Made by a program: the position numbers and the translations under genes. The notes beneath the pieces are model-generated. The model did no database searches, had not been told where the DNA came from, and worked only from the letters and a program-made list of their open reading frames with translations. A stretch of DNA of 8,961 bases, taken from assembly GCA_030669695.1 (NCBI GenBank), contig DAOVDC010000022.1, positions 1 to 8,961 of the forward strand, read 5' to 3'. This document shows positions 1-5,162 of this stretch, in pieces. The number at the start of each line of letters is the position of its first letter. The stretch's first letter is position 1. Source of the stretch: Candidatus Bathyarchaeota archaeon (GTDB lineage: Archaea; Thermoproteota; Bathyarchaeia; Bathyarchaeales; Bathyarchaeaceae).

Positions 1-123
1 GAAACGTTCTCACTAATCAAAAAACCTGAAAATAAGCTCCTTCTAGTACACCTGCTCCATCACACCTAAGCGAAAAATAAAGAACATCACCAACAAAAGG
101 ATACAAAAGCATCAACAGGTTTA

Positions 124-188
124 GTTACTTTTCTTTCCTCAGCCATTTTGTAAAAGACTTAGTTGTTACTTTTCTTTCACGCTCAGCA
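124..188. repeat. 14-bp direct repeat pair in a locally duplicated segment
   Basis: GTTACTTTTCTTTC occurs at 124-137 and exactly again at 165-178, each followed by CTCAGC directly or after 3 nt (138-143 and 182-187). A related 10-mer, TTTCCTCAGC, occurs at 134-143 and 200-209. The spacing of 41-44 nt is not a multiple of three, so the duplication does not preserve one reading frame. Confidence 0.7.
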
Positions 189-235
189 TGTTTAGAAATT
201 TTCCTCAGCTGATGGACTCTACTATTTACATGCAT
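125..235 (-). CDS. possible 36-aa highly basic small ORF
   Basis: An ATG (233-235) opens a 36-codon frame on the same strand as the acetyltransferase, 37 nt beyond that gene's stop. The peptide is dominated by Lys, Arg and His, and it contains two related pieces, QLRK near residue 9 and WLRKEK at the end. It has no Shine-Dalgarno sequence and no convincing TATA box. Part of the frame lies in a short duplicated DNA segment. It could be a small nucleic-acid-binding protein co-transcribed with the acetyltransferase, a relic, or chance. I do not recognise a family. Confidence 0.22.
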   Translation of the reverse strand: MHVNSRVHQLRKISKHAERERKVTTKSFTKWLRKEK

Positions 236-272
236 AAACCGATAGAATCATGGTTATCTGCGCGGTTTGAGA

Positions 273-1094
273 TTATCGTGGGATGCTACAGGACTCTAAT
301 GCCTTCTTAACTTCCTTCTGAAAGTTCTCCTTGTCCATGAAGAATGACTCGATTGGTACTCTGTTTACTGCACAGACGGGAACTTGGCCTCTCTTTTTCG
401 TTTCTTCTGGCTCCTCAAATTTGTTTATTATTCTTATTGGAATGTCTGGAGCGACTTCTAGTATTGATTCCTTGATTTTCTCCGAGAAGTAGATGGAGAA
501 GGGGCATGATGGATCATAGAAGATTAGGGCTTTTCCTCTATCTTCTTCTTGGGGGATGAATTTCTCCTCTTTGGGATGGTGGACATATCCTTTCTTGAGT
601 GGGTAGTAAAGGAGGAAGGGATCGTCCGCTTTCACCTTTTTGAATTTCATTCTTTGATAGAATTTATGTTGAGGGTACCGTCCAGGAACCCGAAACGCCC
701 ATGTTACAAGCGCGAGAGGAACATCGTTGTTAAAGGTTAGTTTTCGTTTCTTCGCGTCTTCTATTAGCGCCTTCAACAAAGATTTTCCTATTCCTTTTCT
801 GAAATTCTCCTTTTCTGGAACAACTATGCAGGATATCTTAACAATCCTTTCTTCTTGGTCGGGTTGGTACTGTATCAAGCCTACAGGTTTTGAGTTCAAG
901 CAAGCCAGCTTGGCTATGCTACCATACTTTTCTATGGCTTGAGTTGCCCATTTCTTCTTCGCTTTCAAGCCTTCAACGAATAAGGGATCGTTCTTTTTAT
1001 CTGATGGAATGCAGAGATTAATCAAATCGTCTATGTTTTGAGAGTTAACTTCTCTAATCTCCAACTTTACGATTTTCAACAAGCCCACCTTCAT
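273..1094 (-). CDS. GNAT N-acetyltransferase with C-terminal YoaP-like domain
   Basis: Predicted cytoplasmic acetyl-CoA-dependent acyltransferase of unknown substrate, 273 aa from the chosen start. Residues about 10-165 form a GNAT domain; the acetyl-CoA pyrophosphate loop is visible as RKGIGKS (99-105) before a helix. A region including WAFRVPGRY and FYQRMKF (132-151) matches the late GNAT strands. From about residue 187 a second domain begins with a beta strand and DPSCPF (Cys197), followed by a helix and a VPVCAVN strand near 238-244. This is the thioredoxin-like arrangement of the YoaP-like domain often found C-terminal to such GNATs. The frame is open 31 codons further upstream to an ATG at 1187. 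I prefer 1094 because a TATA box and BRE sit exactly 25 nt upstream and the extension lacks domain character. It is divergent from the YjbQ gene. Family assignment is firm; the acyl acceptor is not inferable. Confidence 0.85.
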   Translation of the reverse strand: MKVGLLKIVKLEIREVNSQNIDDLINLCIPSDKKNDPLFVEGLKAKKKWATQAIEKYGSIAKLACLNSKPVGLIQYQPDQEERIVKISCIVVPEKENFRKGIGKSLLKALIEDAKKRKLTFNNDVPLALVTWAFRVPGRYPQHKFYQRMKFKKVKADDPFLLYYPLKKGYVHHPKEEKFIPQEEDRGKALIFYDPSCPFSIYFSEKIKESILEVAPDIPIRIINKFEEPEETKKRGQVPVCAVNRVPIESFFMDKENFQKEVKKALESCSIPR

Positions 1095-1114
1095 TTCACT
1101 TTGGAGCCAGGAGG

Positions 1115-1129
1115 CAATATATGATTTCG
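1115..1129 (-). promoter_or_regulatory. BRE and TATA box for a leaderless acetyltransferase transcript
   Basis: Read on the minus strand, this is CGAAAT (BRE-like) followed by CATATATTG. The TATA centre is about 25 nt from the ATG at 1092-1094, the archaeal TATA-to-start spacing, so transcription would begin at or next to the A of the ATG. No Shine-Dalgarno sequence lies immediately upstream, consistent with leaderless initiation. Confidence 0.6.
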
Positions 1130-1247
1130 TCGGTGGAGCTATAGTCAGTGACACTGCAGGCAGATATCTCCCGCAAACTGCATACATGCATCATGCACGA
1201 CCCGTTCTCCTCAGAATCCCAGCAACCATTAATCATTACCCACAAGA

Positions 1248-1256
1248 TTTTTTATT
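1248..1256 (+). promoter_or_regulatory. probable TATA element of the yjbQ gene
   Basis: TTTTTTATT lies about 40 nt before the ATG at 1294. Initiation 25 nt downstream would give a leader of about 15-20 nt containing the AAGAGG ribosome-binding site at 1280-1285, eight nt from the start. This is an AT-rich match, weaker than the opposing promoter. Confidence 0.35.
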
Positions 1257-1293
1257 CCTGGAATTGCAAGTCTTTCAGTAAGAGGAAACCAAA

Positions 1294-1698
1294 ATGAGAA
1301 TTGTTAACGAAAGCCTTACGTTCTCCACCAGGGGCGAAATAGACTTTGTTGATCTTACTGACAGAGTCCAAGAAGTCGTGAAGAGCGCGGGCATTAAGGA
1401 CGGTTTAGCCCACGTGTTTGCCCCTCACGCCACAGGCATAATAGTCCTAACAGAATATGAACCAAGTCTACTCAACGACATCAGAAACGTTCTCGAAAAA
1501 CTGATTCCTAAACGCGGTCCTTATCAACATCCATCCAACGCACACTCGCATCTACGATCGATGCTTTTCCCCCCAGACAGGACGTTGCCTATAGTTGACG
1601 GACGAGTTGTTTTAGGTACATGGCAGTCTCTACTTTTCATTGAAACTGACGTTTATCCAAGAAGAAGAACAGTGGTTGTTCAGGTAATTGGTGAATAG
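1294..1698 (+). CDS. yjbQ: YjbQ / UPF0047 family protein
   Basis: A 134-aa protein of full family length (UPF0047), often named secondary thiamine-phosphate synthase because some homologues show weak promiscuous thiamine phosphate synthase activity; the physiological role is unsettled. Conserved features are all present: PHATG (44-48), the acidic stretch TEYEPSLLNDI (53-63), NAHSHLRS (82-89) with His84 and His86 as likely metal ligands, the LPIVDGRVVLGTWQS core (98-112) and a final strand after YPRRR. The family forms small beta-rich trimers around a metal-binding pocket. The ATG is preceded by AAGAGG at a normal distance. It stands alone on this strand; no thiamine biosynthesis gene is nearby, so genomic context does not support a thiamine role. 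Confidence 0.92.
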   Translation: MRIVNESLTFSTRGEIDFVDLTDRVQEVVKSAGIKDGLAHVFAPHATGIIVLTEYEPSLLNDIRNVLEKLIPKRGPYQHPSNAHSHLRSMLFPPDRTLPIVDGRVVLGTWQSLLFIETDVYPRRRTVVVQVIGE

Positions 1699-1760
1699 AC
1701 AGCTAACTAAAACTCTGCTGATAAGAGCGCAATACCACCTGAAAGAATAGTCCATTGACG

Positions 1761-1810
1761 AATGCACTGTTATCCGTTTGTCTCGGGCCAGACGAGCAGC
1801 CAGTTGCATT
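1761..1810. ncRNA. candidate structured RNA hairpin
   Basis: Two stacked stems are visible. The outer stem AATGCACTG (1761-1769) pairs with CAGTTGCATT (1801-1810), leaving one bulged T. The inner stem GTTTGTCT (1776-1783) pairs over eight positions, two of them G-U, with AGACGAGC (1790-1797). The loop is CGGGCC (1784-1789). The internal loop is TTATCC against AGC. Such an extended fold in a non-coding gap suggests a structured transcript or an element end. No known RNA family is recognised and the transcribed strand is uncertain. Confidence 0.35.
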
Positions 1811-1822
1811 AGTGAAGTCTAT

Positions 1823-1834
1823 TTCCTATAGGAA
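1823..1834. repeat. 12-bp perfect palindrome
   Basis: TTCCTATAGGAA reads identically on both strands. It lies 12 nt beyond the hairpin at 1761-1810 and is far from any gene start, so an operator role for a neighbouring gene is not obvious. Confidence 0.5.
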
Positions 1835-1902
1835 GATGGATACGTTTGTACTTCGGTTCAGTTGTCATGGTCTTGAAAGTTGGAGTGCGGTTAGCTAGTT
1901 AC

Positions 1903-1917
1903 AAAAAAGCATTTTTT
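1903..1917. terminator. A6/T6 mini-hairpin, possible bidirectional terminator
   Basis: Six A (1903-1908), GCA, then six T (1912-1917) provide a T-run on each strand. Archaeal RNA polymerase stops at oligo-T tracts, so this could end transcripts from both convergent genes. It lies about 205 nt past the yjbQ stop. Confidence 0.35.
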
Positions 1918-1962
1918 CATGGCGTTGAATGATATTTTTGCGTCCTTTATTTAAAGAGTGAA

Positions 1963-1980
1963 GAATTCGGTTGAATTCGG
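1963..1980 (+). repeat. tandem GAATTCGG repeat
   Basis: GAATTCGG is present at 1963-1970 and 1973-1980, separated by TT, giving a 10-bp helical-turn spacing. An AT-rich CTTTATTTAAA box (1945-1955) lies just upstream. Two sites on the same face of the helix could bind a regulator of an unseen small RNA, but no gene follows. Confidence 0.45.
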
Positions 1981-2007
1981 CCTTTGTAGACACTGGGAAA
2001 TTGAGCT

Positions 2008-2030
2008 AAAAACCCGCTTTTTTTGGGGTT
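2008..2030. terminator. hairpin with T7 tract, possible terminator
   Basis: AACCC (2011-2015) pairs with GGGTT (2026-2030) around a loop containing seven T (2018-2024). An A5 run at 2008-2012 gives the minus strand a matching T5. It lies within the convergent gap and could stop transcripts from either side. Confidence 0.35.
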
Positions 2031-2102
2031 CATTGCGAAGTGTACGATGGGTAACATGCTGTTGGTAGTTAGAAAAATCTAGAAACTTTGGTTCTTCTTC
2101 AT

Positions 2103-2113
2103 CTTATATAAAC
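2103..2113. promoter_or_regulatory. orphan TATA box without an obvious gene
   Basis: CTTATATAAAC is a near-ideal archaeal TATA box with the palindromic core TTATATAA. Read on the minus strand it is preceded by CGAA, a plausible BRE, and would start a transcript near 2080 running through the T-rich gap. Read on the plus strand it would start near 2137, antisense to the 3' end of the SBP-cyclophilin gene. Only very short frames follow in either direction. Confidence 0.4.
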
Positions 2114-2180
2114 TTCGATGATTTTCGGATGCGCGTAATGACACAAACGTAGCTTCAGAATCGCACCTACATGCACCGCT

Positions 2181-3938
2181 CTAATTGACAAGTTCCACTT
2201 TGATTATTCTGACTTCTTCTAGAGGTCTATCATTTTCGTCGGTCTCTACTTCTGCAATATTGTCAACCACATCCATTCCTTGTATCACTTTCCCGAAAAC
2301 TGGATGTGCTGAGTCCAAGTGGCTATTGTCCACAAGATTGATGAAGAACTGACTGCTTCCAGTGTTTGGACCGGCATTCGCCATAGCTATTGTGCCCCTT
2401 TCGTTTCTATTATGATCTGTAAATTCATCCGGTATTGTGGGTATTGATGGATCTCCATATCCTGTTCCAGTAGGATCTCCTCCCTGAATCATAAAGCCAC
2501 TGATTACTCTGTGAAAAATAGTGTCATTATAGACCCCTTGTTGGGTCAGGTTCTTGAAATTCTCTGTTGTAATAGGCATGTCATCATACAACTCAATAGT
2601 AATATCACCCATATTTGTCTCAAGCAAAACCTTATTTGCGCTTGGACCATCTTCGCTGACTATAGGTTGCATGGCTGCATTTTGGTATGCGATTGTGCTG
2701 TTGCCGCGCCATTCATTCATGTATATCGTCATGTTTTGAGTGTTGGTCCAGTTGCTGGTTTTGGTGTATATTGCTTCGATTTCGCTTCGGTCTACATATT
2801 GTCCTGCGTATGTGAAGTTGTTCCATGCTAATGTGTACTCGTGGCTTGCCTTGTCAAGTTTTTCGATTTCGTTCCACGCTGTCCTGATTAGGTCATGTTG
2901 TTCTGAAATCCATGTTTGATAATAATCACCAATGATTTCCTGCAAAGTCTGGTTGTAGCCCTCGACGTGAGGAAAGCTCTGGTCAAATGGGCTATACTCT
3001 GATGGATATTCGTCTGCATCTTGGCGTATTGGTAGATGATATTTCCCGATTATGTTCTGTGCTCGTTCAGTTAGAACATAGTCTACGAATGCTTTCGCTT
3101 CACTTAGATATGTGCCCTTGGCGAATATGGCAATTGGGTCTGGTTGCAGGACTGTCTCGTTGAGGTAAGTGAAGTCCACATAGGGAGCGGAGGCTGCCAT
3201 TATATCATACGCGTAGAAATCTGGAACTACCGCTAAGGGTAGGAAATTTGATGTGACTTGCCATGTGCTGTATATTTCGTTAACGTCGTAATGTCTGATG
3301 AAAGCAGATAGTTTAACCAGATATTCCCATCCGTCAGTCCAGTTCTCGCTCTCAAGAATCAGCATGACAAAGGATGACATGAGTTCAGACATAACGGGAT
3401 CGGTCATGGTTATACTTCCTTCGTATTTGTCAAGCGCTAAATCGGCCCAACTCTGAGGTTTAGACAAACCTTCGCTGATGAGGTGATCCTCGTTGTACAT
3501 TACTCCTAAGCCGTACAGACTTGCTGCGTACCAACGAGGAGTGGTTTGACTTAAATCAACTAAGGGACAGGAGTAACAGGTTTCGTCTATTTCATCGTTG
3601 AGAAAGGGAGTTGCATTATAAGCAAGTAAAGCACTGCCTGCCTTTTCAAAGAGGGAGAGTGGCCCTCCCCACCAAATTTCTGCGTTAGGCTTCCATGGAG
3701 CGGTTGTTGCCTTTTCGTACGCAGTTTGCGGGTCAGTTCGTGTCAGCGTAACTTCTATGGGACACTCGTACCATTCTTTGAAGTCGGCTATTACTTCATT
3801 TATCATTAGGTCTGGTTGATTGTGAAGAATACGAAGTTGTGCGGGATGTGGTACTACATAGACGTAATAGCTTGCACTTACCATGCTGATGGTAAAAACG
3901 CCGGCTATAACAATAACAACGATAGTGGAAGTGGACAT
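2181..3938 (-). CDS. membrane-anchored AfuA-like substrate-binding protein fused to cyclophilin
   Basis: A 585-aa extracytoplasmic protein. Residues 6-28 form one hydrophobic helix without a lipobox cysteine, so a signal anchor or signal peptide. Residues about 35-310 resemble iron-type ABC substrate-binding proteins (AfuA/COG1840): IWWGGPLSLFEKAG (88-101), a GLGVMYNE strand (143-150) and a closing FVDYVLTERAQ helix (284-294). An acidic, aromatic helical stretch follows to about 420. Residues 435-585 are a complete cyclophilin domain with FHRV (Arg477), GFMIQGGD (Phe482, Gln485), SSQFF (Phe532) and His545; the position equivalent to CypA Trp121 is His540. At least ten Asn-X-Ser/Thr sequons fit a surface location, and CYSC (121-124) could form a disulfide. 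No permease or ATPase gene lies in the window. The likely role is ligand binding with proline isomerase activity outside the membrane; the ligand is unknown. Confidence 0.88.
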   Translation of the reverse strand: MSTSTIVVIVIAGVFTISMVSASYYVYVVPHPAQLRILHNQPDLMINEVIADFKEWYECPIEVTLTRTDPQTAYEKATTAPWKPNAEIWWGGPLSLFEKAGSALLAYNATPFLNDEIDETCYSCPLVDLSQTTPRWYAASLYGLGVMYNEDHLISEGLSKPQSWADLALDKYEGSITMTDPVMSELMSSFVMLILESENWTDGWEYLVKLSAFIRHYDVNEIYSTWQVTSNFLPLAVVPDFYAYDIMAASAPYVDFTYLNETVLQPDPIAIFAKGTYLSEAKAFVDYVLTERAQNIIGKYHLPIRQDADEYPSEYSPFDQSFPHVEGYNQTLQEIIGDYYQTWISEQHDLIRTAWNEIEKLDKASHEYTLAWNNFTYAGQYVDRSEIEAIYTKTSNWTNTQNMTIYMNEWRGNSTIAYQNAAMQPIVSEDGPSANKVLLETNMGDITIELYDDMPITTENFKNLTQQGVYNDTIFHRVISGFMIQGGDPTGTGYGDPSIPTIPDEFTDHNRNERGTIAMANAGPNTGSSQFFINLVDNSHLDSAHPVFGKVIQGMDVVDNIAEVETDENDRPLEEVRIIKVELVN

Positions 3939-3954
3939 TTTCAGTGTATGTGAG

Positions 3955-3961
3955 CCTCCTT
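3955..3961 (-). promoter_or_regulatory. strong but distant Shine-Dalgarno of the fusion gene
   Basis: AAGGAGG is a perfect anti-SD match, but 16 nt separate it from the ATG at 3936-3938, well over the usual 5-9 nt. No ATG, GTG or TTG lies between them. Either the spacer has grown, the site is fortuitous, or initiation tolerates the long gap. Domain content supports the ATG chosen, since the hydrophobic segment begins within ten residues. Confidence 0.5.
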
Positions 3962-4116
3962 AATAGTGCAACCATACAAAAGAATTACGTTAATAGTTTT
4001 CGGTTAAAAGACTAGCGAAGAGCCTGTACGCTTCCAACCCAAGCACAGCACGTTGTCCCAGACACAGATCATTTCATGCACGCAGTTAGAATGCGTGTTC
4101 CTCTATAACACAGTGG

Positions 4117-4467
4117 TCAGATCAAAATCTCTTCACTTATTTCTACCCTGCCGTTTTCGATGGGTATTCCCTCTTTCTCTAAAAGGGTCCTTCTTGATTT
4201 GGCTCCTTTTTTCTCTCCTCCGAATCCGCCATCAGATTTAACAACACGGTGACATGGAACTATGGGTGCAAGCGGATTCTTATGTAGGGCATTACCGACA
4301 GCCCGGTAAGCATGTGGTTTACCAATTTTTTCGGCTATTCCTTTATATGTGCTAACCTTTCCCTTCGGGATCTTGAATGTAGCAACTAGGGCTGCTCTTT
4401 CGAATTCCGTCTTATCCATTAAGAAGTTGATTACATCTTCCTCTCTTTTGATCTCCTCTTTCTTCAT
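4117..4467 (-). CDS. ogt: O6-alkylguanine-DNA alkyltransferase, single-domain (MGMT family)
   Basis: A 116-aa suicide repair protein that would move alkyl groups from O6-alkylguanine in DNA to its own cysteine. The DNA-binding/active-site domain is complete: KGKVSTYKGIA (35-45) with the helix-turn-helix tyrosine Tyr41, the arginine finger in YRAVGNALHKNP (54-65, Arg55), PCHRV (71-75) with acceptor Cys72, then SDGGFGG and the LLEKEG helix. The N-terminal ribonuclease-like domain usual in Ogt/MGMT of 150-200 residues is missing. Alkyltransferase-like proteins share this size but carry Trp in place of the cysteine, so an active transferase is more likely here. AAGGG (4475-4479) lies 7 nt before the ATG. 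A CTTAAG box (4505-4510) may be its TATA element. The SBP-cyclophilin gene follows 178 nt downstream on the same strand with its own ribosome-binding site. Confidence 0.88.
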   Translation of the reverse strand: MKKEEIKREEDVINFLMDKTEFERAALVATFKIPKGKVSTYKGIAEKIGKPHAYRAVGNALHKNPLAPIVPCHRVVKSDGGFGGEKKGAKSRRTLLEKEGIPIENGRVEISEEILI

Positions 4468-4571
4468 AAACCATCCCTTCTACAAAATACATCTAAGCCT
4501 CGTTCTTAAGTATTGGTGCGCGCGATTATTGGTGTGATAGATTTGCTCGATTCTAATCACTCTTACAGAGT

Positions 4572-4602
4572 TTTCCAGTTAAGTATTAAGGATGACTGGA
4601 AA
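4572..4602. repeat. 8-bp perfect inverted repeat upstream of the 4689 gene
   Basis: TTTCCAGT (4572-4579) and ACTGGAAA (4595-4602) are exact reverse complements separated by 15 nt. The centre-to-centre spacing is 23 nt, about two helical turns. The right arm ends 12 nt before the TATA-like CCTATAAAAC (4615-4624). The geometry suits a dimeric regulator bound upstream of the promoter, and a hairpin is an alternative. Confidence 0.45.
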
Positions 4603-4614
4603 CCGTTCACGAAT

Positions 4615-4624
4615 CCTATAAAAC
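4615..4624 (+). promoter_or_regulatory. TATA-like box of the 4689 gene
   Basis: CCTATAAAAC would start transcription near 4645, giving a leader of about 44 nt. A second AT-rich box, AAAATATGT (4639-4647), would give a leader near 20 nt. The ATG at 4689 is preceded by GGATGGAG (4678-4684) at a rather short 4-nt distance. Confidence 0.35.
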
Positions 4625-4688
4625 TTTCATGAGAGACAAAATATGTATGCTGGTTGGATATTAGTGATTATAACGTGGATGGAGTGCA

Positions 4689-5162
4689 ATGAAATTTCCA
4701 GAAAGAGTCTACACTGCTGAAGAGGTGAAGAAGGCTATGCAACTCATAGGAAAAGGCTATAAGCACAATCTGGAAGTGAACGGAAGCCAGGATTTCAGGA
4801 ATAAGGCGGAAGAGGCTTTAGAGTTGATAAAGACAGCCGAATACTACGATTTCCTACGAACCTACATCAGACAGATCCGGGAAATCGACGGTTTGAGTCA
4901 GCTTCGCGAAGCAGAAGTAGCTATATGGGCAAACAAATACGCGGTTGCCGACCCTATCGAAGCTGCTGGTTTCATTATACAGAAGGCGCAACAGATGAAA
5001 GATTTCATTGAAGGAAGGCTTTACTACGAAACAGCAGAGGTGCGGGCAGTTAAGAAGCGCATCGAATTCTTGGAAACGTTGAAAGACAGAAGTAAGGACC
5101 AAGCCGTAAAGAAAGAATGTGAAGAAAACTTGAAAAGATGGACTGAAACCACATTCCCATAA
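4689..5162 (+). CDS. unrecognised 157-aa helical protein
   Basis: I do not recognise the family. The product looks cytoplasmic and almost entirely alpha-helical, rich in Glu, Lys, Arg and Ala, with no signal peptide or membrane segment and one cysteine near the C-terminus. Residues about 9-52 form two charged helices (YTAEEVKKAMQ, NKAEEALELIKT). A more hydrophobic middle follows (AEVAIWANKYAVADPIEAAGF, about 75-95), then a lysine/glutamate-rich C-terminal helix ending in LKRWTETTFP. The strand choice rests on a plausible ribosome-binding site and promoter, and on ordinary amino-acid composition. The antisense frame over part of it is Phe/Ser/Cys-rich and looks spurious. Directly downstream, in the +1 frame, lies a recombinase-like tail. 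A single-base slip near 5150-5160 would join the two, so the annotated stop could mark a frameshift in a longer protein. Confidence 0.65.
   Translation: MKFPERVYTAEEVKKAMQLIGKGYKHNLEVNGSQDFRNKAEEALELIKTAEYYDFLRTYIRQIREIDGLSQLREAEVAIWANKYAVADPIEAAGFIIQKAQQMKDFIEGRLYYETAEVRAVKKRIEFLETLKDRSKDQAVKKECEENLKRWTETTFP

Larger units (their letters stand above)
1699..2180. other. 482-nt convergent intergenic region with structured elements
   Basis: This gap lies between the 3' ends of the yjbQ gene (plus) and the SBP-cyclophilin gene (minus). No gene is supported here. A frame without stops of about 51 codons (1742-1899, plus) and a shorter one on the minus strand over the same stretch lack convincing family features. 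The region holds a bulged hairpin (1761-1810), a palindrome (1823-1834), T/A-runs at 1903-1917 and 2008-2024, a tandem repeat (1963-1980) and TATA-like boxes at 1945-1955 and 2103-2113. A small RNA or a relic of an element are both possible. Confidence 0.6.

Noticed and set aside
1095..1187. N-terminal extension of the acetyltransferase to the ATG at 1187
   Set aside because: The extension spans a strong BRE/TATA pair positioned for the ATG at 1094 and has no recognisable domain content; GAGGAG upstream of 1187 is too far away and out of register.
1837..1899. 20-codon ATG frame after TAGGAAG in the convergent gap
   Set aside because: It is short, lacks a promoter at the right distance and overlaps structured DNA open on both strands.
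2511..2831. 106-codon plus-strand frame inside the SBP-cyclophilin gene
   Set aside because: It is antisense to the catalytic core of the cyclophilin domain and shows no family features or ribosome-binding site.
4078..4111. Small alternative hairpins after the alkyltransferase stop
   Set aside because: GCACGC/GCGTGT and GTGTT/AACAC are mutually exclusive 5-6 bp stems with no T-run, too weak to call a terminator.
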